This document shows, one piece after another, positions 25,187-34,827 of a stretch of DNA of 48,746 nucleotides. The DNA is taken from contig JASFHH010000010.1 in NCBI GenBank assembly GCA_050123335.1, forward strand, positions 1-48,746, given 5' to 3'. The DNA is from JASFHF01 sp050123335 (GTDB taxonomy: Bacteria > Pseudomonadota > Gammaproteobacteria > UBA12402). The position numbers and the translations under genes are program-made. The notes under the pieces were generated by a model. It was not told where the DNA came from. It worked only from the letters and a program-made list of their open reading frames with translations, and ran no database searches. Position 1 is the first letter of the stretch; every line of letters begins with the position of its first letter.

Positions 25187-26617
25187 TTTATGTGCAGGCT
25201 TCTTTGGCGTCCAAACAGTTTGAGGGCCTTTGCCTTGTCTAACCACTAATCCTTGATTAGCTAATTCAGCTAAATCATTTCTTAGTGTGCGATCAGTAAC
25301 AGAAACACTCAAATTGTCTAAAATATATTTTGGAGAACAAATATTTTGTTTTCGTATAATCTGTAAAATTTCTTTTTGACGATCGGTTAGCTTTTCTTCT
25401 GCTTCATAGGTCGCCTCCCGACCAACCGCAAATTTAGCTTTAAATCGAACAATAAACATATTGTCATCTTCAGTAAATTTCGGCTCATCTAAATGAGCAT
25501 TGCGACAAAGCTCAATCATCTCATTTGTCCCGCTTCCCCATTGCTCAATAATCCCTCTTCGAAAAAGCACATTTGCAATAATCTTATTTCGAGGACAAGA
25601 ATCATGATCTATTTTTAATTTTTCAATAGTGATGTTTCTAGGAAGTCTTCCAGGGCTTGTCAGTTCCAATCTATCATCATAAATGCCAAGGCTTATCGAC
25701 CGATTTGATAAGGTATAATCACGGTGACATAACGAATTTACCAAAGCCTCTCGAATAGCTCGAATTGGAATTAATGGTTTGTCTGTTCTTTTTATTTTCC
25801 CGGGCTCTATTTTTCCAGCAATTGGCATATGCCTTTGAACAAAATCCATGGCCACATTTAAAATATGGAAAAAATTACCAAAAATTTGTTGGTTATCAAT
25901 AAACTCTGATTTTGCGGTTCCTTTGAATCTAGCCAAACGCATCATACATTGAGCGTACTCTGGCAGAACATCTTTAGCAAACAATACAACTGCAGCGTTA
26001 GTTGGCACATCATCTTGCAATAACTTTAAACTAATTAATGCTTTTTTATAATCGTTGGTTAAATGCTTCGCCTCAATACGTCCGCTAGCAACACCTTCCT
26101 GAATGGTTTTTATTATCTCGTTTTCATCTAGATCATTTAAATTAATATTTTTAGCAGGTTCGGTTTCCCAATGCTTCGGATCATTCAAGCGCTCCACCAA
26201 TAAAGTTTGATAAAGATCCTGAGACATTCTGGATGTTATGGATTGATTGCGTTGATAAGCACGACCATTAAAAATGTATGGGGTAGAATTGTTATGCTGA
26301 TTTGTTGAGATTACAATAACATACTTGTTATCAGATATTGATACATATTCAACTTCTAATGATGGAAAAGGTTCTAATAACCGCAAAGTTTTTGCAATTT
26401 CCTGACGGGTGTTATCAGTGACATGTTGACCAATAATTTTTCCTTCATCAGTAACGCCAATTAACACAAATCCACCAGCACCATTTAAAAAGGCACATAA
26501 TGTTTCACCAACTGCTTTTAATTGAGATGTTGATTTTTTAAATTCTAAAGTATCAGACTCGCCTTGCTTAATTAATTTTATAATATTTGTTGTTTTCAAA
26601 TTCTCGCCCCATGTCAT
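25184..26617 (-). CDS. AlbA_2 / RecG-like ATP-binding transcriptional regulator
   Basis: The N-terminal Schlafen-type AlbA_2 domain is clear: ESDTLEFKKS, LCAFLNGAGGFVLIGVTDEGKIIG (about residues 18-62). A middle domain contains IRAIREALVNSLCHRDY and DRLELTSPGRLPRNIT, the GHKL-like ATPase segment found in proteins annotated as RecG-like or DUF4062-type regulators. A winged helix closes the protein (RQKEILQIIRKQNICSPKYILDNL, then TDRTLRNDLAEL). Such genes are common accessory and sometimes defence-associated genes with no agreed function; no helicase motifs are present, so the RecG name is only historical. It sits alone between yhdP and tamB. Confidence 0.85.
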   Translation of the reverse strand: MTWGENLKTTNIIKLIKQGESDTLEFKKSTSQLKAVGETLCAFLNGAGGFVLIGVTDEGKIIGQHVTDNTRQEIAKTLRLLEPFPSLEVEYVSISDNKYVIVISTNQHNNSTPYIFNGRAYQRNQSITSRMSQDLYQTLLVERLNDPKHWETEPAKNINLNDLDENEIIKTIQEGVASGRIEAKHLTNDYKKALISLKLLQDDVPTNAAVVLFAKDVLPEYAQCMMRLARFKGTAKSEFIDNQQIFGNFFHILNVAMDFVQRHMPIAGKIEPGKIKRTDKPLIPIRAIREALVNSLCHRDYTLSNRSISLGIYDDRLELTSPGRLPRNITIEKLKIDHDSCPRNKIIANVLFRRGIIEQWGSGTNEMIELCRNAHLDEPKFTEDDNMFIVRFKAKFAVGREATYEAEEKLTDRQKEILQIIRKQNICSPKYILDNLSVSVTDRTLRNDLAELANQGLVVRQGKGPQTVWTPKKPAHK

Positions 26618-26734
26618 TTAGTAATTAAAATTAATAACCATATTAACATTAAAGTATAAATTATTAAACTAATGAATAAAATGTTTTACAAAAGATATAC
26701 GGCTCTCCAATAAAGATGCGAGATTTATAGAAAC

Positions 26735-26852
26735 ACTAATAATTTGCTGTTAAATTGGAACTAGTGATTTTACAACATGTTTGTTTTGTAAAATCACTAG
26801 TCACCGCGCATCTGCGCAACTAAAACAAAATACAGATCTGCCATGCGCGGTA
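26735..26852 (+). repeat. Dispersed hairpin element, copy B
   Basis: The core is a 16-bp perfect inverted repeat (26760-26775 with 26786-26801), around a 10-base loop. The left flank TGCTGTTAAATTGGAACT matches copy A. Bases 6-8 of the arm region differ from copy A (AGT for CGC) and the partner arm differs correspondingly (ACT for GCG). A CATGCGCGGTA near its end matches copies A and C. Confidence 0.85.
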
Positions 26853-26867
26853 ATTACCATTTAGTTT

Positions 26868-26994
26868 ATTTCTGTGGCAGCTACCGCGCATGATATACTT
26901 GTGTTCTATTAAAGCTATGATTGTGCTTGCTGACTCATGATTTTACAAAAACAGACAGGTTGTAAAATCATGAGTTCCAATTTAAACTGGCAGT
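26868..26994 (-). repeat. Dispersed hairpin element, copy C (reverse orientation)
   Basis: This is an inverted copy of copy A. The 16-bp stem is 26933-26948 with 26960-26975, and 26868-26894 is a perfect 27-base reverse complement of 4935-4961. The variable stem triplet is CAT, again matched by ATG in the other arm. Copies B and C face each other and fill the gap between the AlbA_2 gene and tamB, together making a larger inverted structure. Confidence 0.88.
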
Positions 26995-27050
26995 ATAAAT
27001 CCGGCATCTTCAATGGTGAGCAGTATACACAGCTAAAATTAAATCCTAAG

Positions 27051-30000
27051 TTAATTACTCTCAAATGTATAAAATATATCAGCGCCTTGTTCAAAACTGC
27101 TGCTTTGGGTTTGTATGGAAAATAAACGCGAAATATAATAAGTTAAATTTAATACACTAACCGGATTAGAAATGCCGATGCTATAATGTAAGTAAAGTTT
27201 TGGGGTAATATATTTTCCTACGCCAAATGCTGGTTGTGCTGTAAGCGTTTTTTTGTCTGTGGATGATGGAAGTTCTTCCTGGCTAACCCCAAAATCAGTT
27301 AAACCAAAAATTTGCTGCATTTGGCTAATAGCATTGCTGCCGCCAGAACCTATCAATTGTGCGGTCTTAAACAGTGTTTGTGTTTGGCTGCTGGTTGCCT
27401 GATTGGCTGAAGTACCAAGTATTAAGTACGATAAAATATCTGTATCACTTAAACCGCCTGGATCAGAAAATAATTGTATTTTTGGCCGTTGTAATGTTCC
27501 GGAAACTTGTACCCCAACAGTTAGGCGTTGTAAATCTGAAATGGCACTGAATGTTTGCCCGGGCTTAATTTGTGTTGTTCTGACAGGTTTAGCATAAGTA
27601 TTAATGGTTTTGCTGGCGCGAATATCCAATCTTGGATTATTAATTAAACCCCCAGTAAAGATTAAGCTTCCTTTGTCAATTTTTAATTTTTGGCTATATG
27701 CAGTATAGGTTCCGTTAATTATGTTTAATTCACCAGATGCTACGGCGGGCTGCATTGAAGCGTAATTAAGTTCGAGTTGGCCGGCAAGTTGCGCATCTAA
27801 ACTTGAAGTATCAATTTTAATATCATTTCCTAATGCAATTTTAATTTTTACATCATATTTGTATTTTGATTTCTTTATTTCATCTTGTCGTTTTATAATA
27901 ATCGTGTTATCCGGCAGGGTGGTAATATTTGTAAAATCTTCTACTTTAATTAGAGCGTGTGGTATTACGAGTTCGCCAGTAATGGTAACAGCTGGATAAT
28001 GATAACTAATATTAAATTGCGGTGAAGCAGTGATATTGTAATCTTTATTATTAGCAATCAAAATGTTATCGCCGTAAATCTTAAGCTGTGATGGTGAAAA
28101 ATTTTGCCATAAAACTGAAGTACCATCTAAATGAATTTTGCCGTGTCCAGATGTTGCGCTTCCTTTAAGTTTGATTTCTCCATTTTGGTTAATATTTGTG
28201 GTTATGTTAATGGCATTTAAAGTGATGCCGAGCGGTTTAATTTTTGCAGAGGCGTTAACAATTTTTGCGTTGCCGGAGAATAATGGTTGGGCAAGGGTTC
28301 CGGTTAATTTAGTGTCCGCAGTAAAAGTTCCTCTAACATCATTAATTTGTGATGGTATTAAATTAGAAAATGCAGATAAGTAAGGAAAGTTTATTTTAAG
28401 ATATCCAGTTAAATGATCGGCTTTTTTTGCATTAATTTTTCCGCAGATTTTGCCTCTGCCATATGATGTTTGTAAACAAAATGGATTAACTATTAATTCA
28501 TTTTGTCCAATAGTTATTGGAACAGTTTTGTTTAAATGCCAATTACCTAAATTAGTATCATGTATATAAAGTTGTTGCAGCTGAGCTTGCCATTGTTTTT
28601 GAATGAATTTGCCGGTTAATTTTAATGAATATGTTCCAGCTTGTGTATTGACTTTGGCTAACAAAGTATGTTGACCTGTATGTCCATTTAAATTTAAATC
28701 AAGATCTTTACAGCGTAACAAGTGATAATTAAAATCCTGACCAGATAAACTTATATTGCTAATACCGTTTGGTGCCATGTTGAGATTAGCGTTGGCAATT
28801 AATTTTTTTGCGTGAAGTTTGAAAACACTTAGATTATTAGCGGTTATGTTACCTTTGATTTGTGGTGCATTTCGTGAATTGGTTATTTGTAAGTCGGCTA
28901 ATAGTGATCCTGAGCTATGCGGCATAGCCTGTTTCAGGTTGGGAGCGTTAATAATTAAGTTGCCGTGCCAATCGTGGTTTAAATTGCCGTTCAAACGAAT
29001 TGAGTTATTTCCAGCACTTAAATAACTATTATTAATCGCAATATTGCTGTTTGTTTTGGTAAGTTTAAAATAACCATCTAATGGCTGTTTGCGCCAGCTT
29101 CCATGCAGATTATTTATAATTAAATTAAATATATTTTTATCATCAGATTTTTCTTTATACAAAGTTAGAGATCCGTTGATGTCACCGTTCCATCGCGGCC
29201 ACTTAATTGCTGGATTAATGTGAGTTGCTTGTAGATTAGCTTGCAAGGTAAAATTTGGTTTCCAGCTTAAATTTAAGTTGCCATTTATTTTGCCGCCTAA
29301 AGTGTTGATGTTAATTGTAGTTAAGCTGATTGCATTGGAGTTGCCGGTACCATAAATATTGTAATAACCTTTTGGAATATAATCATCATTAATATCGGTA
29401 TTAGCGTAGATGGTATAATTATTTAAAGTTCCGCGTACTGTTAGCATTCCTGATTTGCTTTCTATGGTGTTGGTTGTGCTAATCGGAATAGTTAAATTGT
29501 TCCAGTGACCATTAATTTTGATTGGTCCTTGATTGAGAAAATTATTAAAAGAAGCGATAATTTGTGCATTATGATCGTGATTTACATCTATTTGCATCAG
29601 CATTTGTTCAGTTAAATTGCCGGTTATGTTAATTTTTGTTTCTATTGGCTGTTGTCCTGATATTTTTGCAACAAGTTTGCCCTGTAAATTGGTTTGATAA
29701 TTTTTAGTTAAGTGAACCGAGCCGGATAAATTGCCGGAATAGGGTCGGCCTGCAAAGATTAATTGTTGGATATCAATCAATGATTTTTTAAGTTTAGCTT
29801 TGGCTTGTATGCTGTCAATTCTGGCAATGGCTTTATTATTATATTGTATGACTATTTGGTCTGCCTGCAGATTTTTAAGATAAATTTTACCAAGTAATAT
29901 TTGCAGTGGCTGTAAACGTAATTGTGTTTTATGGATAAATATTTTATTGTTATCCCATTGATAATTTAAATTGGTCAGATAAATATTTTGTACCATGGAT

Positions 30001-30146
30001 CCATGAATGGTTTGAACATTTAATTTGCCAGGCAAAAATAAATTGGCAATAAAAATGCTTGAGCGTATTCCAGCAGTAGTGGAAGTTAAAAACACAATTG
30101 CAATTAGTATGATGAATGTAGTGTAAAAAATAATTCGTTTTATCAT
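27051..30146 (-). CDS. tamB: Translocation and assembly module inner-membrane protein TamB
   Basis: An N-terminal signal anchor (residues about 4-27) precedes a very long beta-rich body. The C-terminal DUF490/TamB domain is plain: GTLQRPKIQLFSDPGGLSDTDILSYLILG, then TQTLFKTAQLIG and the closing KLYLHYSIGISNPVSVLNLTYYISRLF. TamB spans the periplasm and works with TamA on outer-membrane protein insertion and lipid transport. At 1031 residues it is somewhat shorter than E. coli TamB (1259). Its start overlaps the tamA stop by four bases. Confidence 0.95.
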   Translation of the reverse strand: MIKRIIFYTTFIILIAIVFLTSTTAGIRSSIFIANLFLPGKLNVQTIHGSMVQNIYLTNLNYQWDNNKIFIHKTQLRLQPLQILLGKIYLKNLQADQIVIQYNNKAIARIDSIQAKAKLKKSLIDIQQLIFAGRPYSGNLSGSVHLTKNYQTNLQGKLVAKISGQQPIETKINITGNLTEQMLMQIDVNHDHNAQIIASFNNFLNQGPIKINGHWNNLTIPISTTNTIESKSGMLTVRGTLNNYTIYANTDINDDYIPKGYYNIYGTGNSNAISLTTININTLGGKINGNLNLSWKPNFTLQANLQATHINPAIKWPRWNGDINGSLTLYKEKSDDKNIFNLIINNLHGSWRKQPLDGYFKLTKTNSNIAINNSYLSAGNNSIRLNGNLNHDWHGNLIINAPNLKQAMPHSSGSLLADLQITNSRNAPQIKGNITANNLSVFKLHAKKLIANANLNMAPNGISNISLSGQDFNYHLLRCKDLDLNLNGHTGQHTLLAKVNTQAGTYSLKLTGKFIQKQWQAQLQQLYIHDTNLGNWHLNKTVPITIGQNELIVNPFCLQTSYGRGKICGKINAKKADHLTGYLKINFPYLSAFSNLIPSQINDVRGTFTADTKLTGTLAQPLFSGNAKIVNASAKIKPLGITLNAINITTNINQNGEIKLKGSATSGHGKIHLDGTSVLWQNFSPSQLKIYGDNILIANNKDYNITASPQFNISYHYPAVTITGELVIPHALIKVEDFTNITTLPDNTIIIKRQDEIKKSKYKYDVKIKIALGNDIKIDTSSLDAQLAGQLELNYASMQPAVASGELNIINGTYTAYSQKLKIDKGSLIFTGGLINNPRLDIRASKTINTYAKPVRTTQIKPGQTFSAISDLQRLTVGVQVSGTLQRPKIQLFSDPGGLSDTDILSYLILGTSANQATSSQTQTLFKTAQLIGSGGSNAISQMQQIFGLTDFGVSQEELPSSTDKKTLTAQPAFGVGKYITPKLYLHYSIGISNPVSVLNLTYYISRLFSIQTQSSSFEQGADIFYTFESN

Positions 30147-31870
30147 AAATCAGGCCCCAAACTAAATTCTAAGCGGTAATGATGTTTATTTTTTCTATTA
30201 TTTTCATCACTTGCGCGGGCTACATATATCTGTAATGCCCCAAGTTGTGTTTGCCATACTATGCCGACACCATAACTGTGTACTAAATTCATGTTATCCC
30301 ACTTATTCATTGCATTGCCCTTATCATAAAATACCGCGCCATAGATTTTTTTATAAATGCGTCGTTGCAATTCAGCGCTGCCGACAGCCAGATATTTACC
30401 AGGTCCCAGATAATTGTAACCGAAGCCGCGCACACTATCGATTCCTCCAGTGTAGAATTGTTTTGAGACTGGCAATTGTGCGGTTTTTTTGCCGGCGGTA
30501 TAACCCAAACGTCCACGCAGAACAATTCGATTATCTTGCCAAATAGTATAAATAAATTTGTCTTTGACTATAGCTTGAATAAAACTGACGTTTGACAGTA
30601 TGTCTTCAGATGCTCCGCGAATGGTAAAGGTAAAACGGTTACCGCGACTTGTATCAATAATTTTATTAGTGGTTAAATGTGAAATCGATATAGTTGGTAC
30701 CAGCATTTTTGCGTGATACTTTGGTTGACCGTCTAAAACACGATAATGTTCATTTTGACCTTCTAACGAAATAGTTTGCTGCCATCGGGCATAGTGGCGA
30801 ATGTAACTAACTCCCAGGCTTTGCATAAAGCTTTCGCCTTGTTGTGGGGTTATTTTGTAAATTCCGCCGGTGATTGCATATTGCTCTTTGGCTGGATGTT
30901 TGCCTGGAATGATATATTGTGCTACTAAATTACGTTCGGTTGCAGATACTCTGGTATACAAATTTAGTTTATCTCCGGTGCGATTTAGCCACCTCCAGTT
31001 AAATCCAATCGTTGCTCGAGGGCCAGAAACGGTACCATAACCAATACCAAATTTATACGCTTTGTTTTTATTCATTTTTAGATTAATACGTACGGGTATA
31101 TGTTTTTGTTTTGGATTTTTATGGTTAGTTACGGATGTAACACTGCTAAAATATCCGCTGCCGCTTAAGCGGTCTTTTAAGTCAATAAGTTTGGTATATG
31201 AAAATGGTGTTTTGGAATCGAACTCAACGTATCTGTGTAAAAAGCTGTTAGCTAATGGTGAAGGTGAAAATGTTACTAAACCGAAATAATAGCGTGGTCC
31301 AGTATCAAATACTAAAGTAATTGCGCACGTGTATTGGTGTTGATTGATTATTATTTGATTTTTAGAAAAAGTTGCGCGCAAATAACCGTTTTCTTGCGCT
31401 TTCTCCAGTAATCTATTGGTAATGTTGTTATAAAGCTTGGTGCTAAAAATTTTACCGGTTTTGCGGCGTAATTTTTGTAGTAGTTGTTGTAATTGTTGAT
31501 TGTGAGCACCTGGTCCAATTATATTAATATGCAATGTGGTGATGTGTAACGGTGGTCCTGGGTTCACATAATAATAAGCAGTCCAGACGTTATTTTTCGA
31601 TGTAAGTTTTTTGGTGATGCTTGGCTTAAAATAACCAAAAGGCTGAATTGCCAGGCGAATTTCTTTGGTGCCTTTTTGAAATAATTTTTGAATGATATCT
31701 GGAGTTAGATTATCTTTTACTGGTTTTTGTATAGCATTAAGACGAGCGACAGCATTAGTTGATAAAGGTTCTTCTAAGCCTGTAACTTGCACATTAAATT
31801 TTAAGGTTCCTTGTGCCAAAGCTAGTTGGCAAAGGCTGATAAGTGCTATGAATAATATAACTCTGCGCAT
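30143..31870 (-). CDS. tamA: Translocation and assembly module outer-membrane protein TamA
   Basis: A signal peptide (1-19, ending LALAQ or nearby) is followed by POTRA domains (about 25-265) and an Omp85 16-strand barrel. The barrel shows the VRGF motif in GGIDSVRGFGYNYLGPG. The last residues, RLEFSLGPDL, match the TamA end. At 575 residues the length is normal. TamA is the outer-membrane partner of TamB, encoded directly after it in the same operon. gltX is divergent upstream. Confidence 0.95.
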   Translation of the reverse strand: MRRVILFIALISLCQLALAQGTLKFNVQVTGLEEPLSTNAVARLNAIQKPVKDNLTPDIIQKLFQKGTKEIRLAIQPFGYFKPSITKKLTSKNNVWTAYYYVNPGPPLHITTLHINIIGPGAHNQQLQQLLQKLRRKTGKIFSTKLYNNITNRLLEKAQENGYLRATFSKNQIIINQHQYTCAITLVFDTGPRYYFGLVTFSPSPLANSFLHRYVEFDSKTPFSYTKLIDLKDRLSGSGYFSSVTSVTNHKNPKQKHIPVRINLKMNKNKAYKFGIGYGTVSGPRATIGFNWRWLNRTGDKLNLYTRVSATERNLVAQYIIPGKHPAKEQYAITGGIYKITPQQGESFMQSLGVSYIRHYARWQQTISLEGQNEHYRVLDGQPKYHAKMLVPTISISHLTTNKIIDTSRGNRFTFTIRGASEDILSNVSFIQAIVKDKFIYTIWQDNRIVLRGRLGYTAGKKTAQLPVSKQFYTGGIDSVRGFGYNYLGPGKYLAVGSAELQRRIYKKIYGAVFYDKGNAMNKWDNMNLVHSYGVGIVWQTQLGALQIYVARASDENNRKNKHHYRLEFSLGPDL

Positions 31871-31964
31871 CTATTAAGCTTAGCTTAAATTGGTGCTATA
31901 TACAATTTTAACTTGATTTGTTAAACTACGTCTTTGTAATTTTATCTCTTAAAATGAGGCAGTT

Positions 31965-33365
31965 ATGACTATTCGTACCAGATTCGCACCAAGTCCAACA
32001 GGATATTTGCATGTCGGTGGCGCGCGGACCGCGCTTTTTTGTTGGTTATATGCTAAGCAGCAGCAAGGCCGATTTGTTTTGCGTATCGAGGATACAGATC
32101 TTGAGCGTTCGACTGCAGAATCTATTCAGGCAATTTTAGATGGCTTGGCTTGGCTTGGCTTGGATTATGATGAAGGGCCGATTTTTCAAACTGATCGATT
32201 TAATCGCTATCAGGAGGTGATTCAGCAATTGTTGGATGAAGGTAAAGCATATAAGTGTTATTGCTCTAAAGAGCGCATTGAAGAGCTTAGACAGTGCCAG
32301 ATAAACAATAAAGAAAAGCCGATGTATGATCGCCATTGTCGTGAATTGATGGAGGCTAAAGATTGTCCGTATGTGATTCGGTTTAAAAACCCTGATGAAG
32401 GAGTGGTGCAGTTTGAAGACGCTGTTTGTGGTACGATTGAATTTCAAAATAGTGAGCTGGATGATTTGATTATCGCTCGCGGTGATGGTTCGCCAACATA
32501 TAATTTTACTGTCGTAGTTGATGATTTGGATATGGGGATGACGCATGTGATTCGCGGCGCCGATCATATCAACAACACACCGCGGCAAATTAATATCATG
32601 AAAGCGTTAGGTGGAACACCGCCGATTTATGCGCATGTGCCGATGATTTTAGGTGATGACGGTAAGCGTTTATCCAAGCGGCATGGCGCAGTTAGTGTAT
32701 TGCAATATCAGGCAGATGGTTATTTGCCGCAGGCATTGTTAAATTATCTAGTGCGTCTAGGTTGGTCGCATGGCGATCAGGAAATTTTTTCTATAGACGA
32801 AATGATTGAATATTTTGATCTTGCGCATATTAGTCATTCACCTGCAGCATTTAATACAGAAAAATTGTTGTGGCTTAATCAGCATTATATGAAAACTATG
32901 GATACGGCGAAAGTTGCGCCGCATTTAGCATGGCAGTTTAAACATTTAAATATTGATATCAAAGCAGGGCCGGATTTAGCTGAAGTAGTTAAGTGTCAAG
33001 CAGAACGTTGTAAAACTTTAAAAGAAATGGCTGAAAAAAGCCGCTATTTTTACGAAGATTTTACTGAGTATGACGAAAAAGCTGCGCGGAAAAATTTAAA
33101 ATCGGAAACCGCAGCAATATTAAAACGTGTGCGCGATGAGTTTAGCCAATTAACAGATTGGCAGGCAGAAGTAATTCATCAAATAATTATTAGAACAGCA
33201 GAGCAATTAGAAATTAAATTAGGTAAGGTGGCGCAGCCAATTCGCGTAGCAGTAACTGGTGGCACCGTTTCGCCGCCGATTGATATTACGTTGCAGTTGA
33301 TTGGTAAAGAACGTGTATTTCGGCGTTTAAATGAAGCAATTGAATATTGTAATCGGATTGAATAA
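31965..33365 (+). CDS. gltX: Glutamate-tRNA ligase
   Basis: This class I synthetase of 466 residues has the HIGH equivalent HVGG (16-19), the KMSKS equivalent KRLSK (234-238), and Cys98, Cys100 and Cys125 at the positions of the zinc site of E. coli GltX. With GatCAB present, it may be a non-discriminating enzyme that also charges tRNA-Gln (inference). A TTGATT at 31913 may be a -35 element. A triple TTGGCT repeat at 32143-32160 is simply coding LAWLGL. Confidence 0.96.
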   Translation: MTIRTRFAPSPTGYLHVGGARTALFCWLYAKQQQGRFVLRIEDTDLERSTAESIQAILDGLAWLGLDYDEGPIFQTDRFNRYQEVIQQLLDEGKAYKCYCSKERIEELRQCQINNKEKPMYDRHCRELMEAKDCPYVIRFKNPDEGVVQFEDAVCGTIEFQNSELDDLIIARGDGSPTYNFTVVVDDLDMGMTHVIRGADHINNTPRQINIMKALGGTPPIYAHVPMILGDDGKRLSKRHGAVSVLQYQADGYLPQALLNYLVRLGWSHGDQEIFSIDEMIEYFDLAHISHSPAAFNTEKLLWLNQHYMKTMDTAKVAPHLAWQFKHLNIDIKAGPDLAEVVKCQAERCKTLKEMAEKSRYFYEDFTEYDEKAARKNLKSETAAILKRVRDEFSQLTDWQAEVIHQIIIRTAEQLEIKLGKVAQPIRVAVTGGTVSPPIDITLQLIGKERVFRRLNEAIEYCNRIE

Positions 33366-33372
33366 TTGAATT

Positions 33373-34059
33373 ATGAAAAACATCGCAGAACAACTTAAAA
33401 TCATTCGGGAAAAAATTTCACAGGCAGAACAGAAATATCATCGTGAATCTGGTGCAGTAACATTAGTTGCAGCTAGTAAAACCCGCAGTGTTGCTGAAAT
33501 TGCTGAAGCGATAAAACATGGTCAAATGCATTTTGGCGAAAATTATTTGCAGGAAGCTTTGCCGAAAATTAAAGCTTTAAAAAATCAAAACATAATTTGG
33601 CATTTTATTGGCCCAATTCAATCTAATAAAACTAAATTAATTGCCGAAAATTTTGCCTGGGTGGAAACAATTGAGCGAGAAAAGATCGCACAAAGATTAA
33701 ATGACCAACGGCCGAAAAATCTCCCGCCGTTAAATGTTTGTATTGAAGTTAATTTAAGTGAAGAAGCAACCAAATCCGGAGTAGGGCAGGATGAAATATT
33801 ACCATTGGCAAAAAAAATTAAGACAATGCCACATTTAAAATTACGCGGTTTAATGTCAATTCCAGCGCCGTCACATAATTTTAATGAACAGCGTAAAGTT
33901 TTTCATAGATTGGCTCGCGCATTACAGCAATTAAATCAACAAGGATTTAATTTAGATACTTTAAGCATGGGTATGTCCGATGATTTTGAAGCAGCCATAG
34001 CTGAGGGTGCTACGATTGTGAGAATTGGCTCAGCTATATTTGGCCCGCGGAGTAAATAA
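33373..34059 (+). CDS. yggS: PLP homeostasis protein (YggS family)
   Basis: This 228-residue single-domain fold-type III protein carries Lys36 in VAASKTRS, the lysine that holds pyridoxal phosphate, and family phrases HFGENYLQEALPKI, WHFIGPIQSNK and LSMGMSDDFEAAI. It has no known catalytic reaction; the family balances vitamin B6 and amino-acid pools. It begins seven bases after gltX and is probably cotranscribed. It often neighbours pilT; here pilT lies 29 kb away. Confidence 0.95.
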   Translation: MKNIAEQLKIIREKISQAEQKYHRESGAVTLVAASKTRSVAEIAEAIKHGQMHFGENYLQEALPKIKALKNQNIIWHFIGPIQSNKTKLIAENFAWVETIEREKIAQRLNDQRPKNLPPLNVCIEVNLSEEATKSGVGQDEILPLAKKIKTMPHLKLRGLMSIPAPSHNFNEQRKVFHRLARALQQLNQQGFNLDTLSMGMSDDFEAAIAEGATIVRIGSAIFGPRSK

Positions 34060-34060
34060 G

Positions 34061-34720
34061 ATGTTAATATTTCTAGATGAAAGCGGCAATATAGGTGGAG
34101 ATATTACTACAAATGCGGGTTCAAATTGGTTTACAATTTCAATATTAATCTGCCATTCTGCTGATGCAAGTAGATTAATAAAAAAAGCAGTAAAAAATAC
34201 TTTAAGAAGAAAAATAAATCATAAAATTACTAAGAAAAATCGCCGTTATGAATTAAAAGGTTCAGCAACTACTATAGCCACAAAAAAATATTTTTATCAG
34301 CAGATTTGTGAAAACAAAGATTGGGGTATATATTCTATAGTTTTAGATAAACGTAAACTTGTTGATACAATTATTCAGCCAATAAAACCACATAAAATAT
34401 ATAATAAATTAACACGAATACTTTTTGAGAATATCGATTTTAGTCAGGCTCCGTCTTATATTCATTTAATCGTTGATAAGAGTAAAAAGCCAAAGGAGAT
34501 TAATGAATTTGATAACTATCTAGGGAAATTTTTAGAATCAGTCGTGCCTTTAAATACTAGAGTTACAATAGAACATCAATTATCTCAGATTATTGCTGGT
34601 ATACAAGCTATTGATTTATTTTCTTGGGGAATTTTTAAGAAGTATGAGTCAGGGTTATTAGAATGGTATAACGAGTTTAAGGGTAGGGTGCTGTTTGAAA
34701 AAGAATATACTGAATTTTAG
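34061..34720 (+). CDS. DUF3800 domain protein
   Basis: The 219-residue protein opens MLIFLDESGNIGGD, the DESG signature of DUF3800, an RNase H-like fold family of unknown activity frequent on mobile elements and next to defence genes. A second acidic stretch, LIVDKSKKP (around residue 150), and AIDLFSWGIFKKYE near the end also fit. The ATG at 34061, one base after the yggS stop, is preferred to TTG 34025, which would overlap yggS. It looks like a late addition to the gltX-yggS operon. Confidence 0.85.
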   Translation: MLIFLDESGNIGGDITTNAGSNWFTISILICHSADASRLIKKAVKNTLRRKINHKITKKNRRYELKGSATTIATKKYFYQQICENKDWGIYSIVLDKRKLVDTIIQPIKPHKIYNKLTRILFENIDFSQAPSYIHLIVDKSKKPKEINEFDNYLGKFLESVVPLNTRVTIEHQLSQIIAGIQAIDLFSWGIFKKYESGLLEWYNEFKGRVLFEKEYTEF

Positions 34721-34722
34721 GC

Positions 34723-34820
34723 AAAAAAAAGACGGTACCAATTACGCCTAATCCCCACAGATCATTGGGTCATCCATATGGCGACCCTCCCTATAGGCAC
34801 GTAATTTGGGCTTACCCGTC
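34723..34820 (-). ncRNA. Predicted structured small RNA with own promoter and terminator
   Basis: Read on the minus strand, a GACGG...CCGTC closing stem (34816-34820 with 34731-34735) continues inwards through CCAAATTACG/CGTAATTGG with one bulge, then encloses an apical hairpin GGGTC/GACCC (about 34784-34764). It is followed at once by eight T (34730-34723). A strong promoter ends seven bases before the first G. The length is about 98 nucleotides. Three GGA motifs are exposed: AGGGAGG, AUGGAUG in the apical loop, and GGGGAUU. It does not resemble 6S, SRP or RNase P RNA. A CsrA-titrating RNA is one possibility (inference, given csrA 3.3 kb away). Confidence 0.7.
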
Positions 34821-34827
34821 ACTAATA

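Noticed and set aside
25045..25242. 65-codon plus-strand open frame
   Set aside because: Its middle is the 11-bp tandem repeat and its end is antisense to the AlbA_2 gene.
25184..26617. RecG helicase
   Set aside because: No helicase motifs are present; the AlbA_2 and GHKL-like segments explain the RecG-like label used for such proteins.
26937..27125. 62-codon plus-strand open frame before tamB
   Set aside because: It overlaps hairpin copy C and the 3' end of tamB on the other strand and has no ribosome site.
32143..32160. Triple TTGGCT repeat inside gltX
   Set aside because: It encodes LAWLGL, an ordinary GltX segment; three six-base units in a coding frame need no special explanation.
34723..34820. 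6S, SRP or RNase P RNA at the small RNA locus
   Set aside because: The length and conserved cores do not fit: no GGAAGGAAGC SRP loop, no RNase P core, and half the size of 6S RNA.
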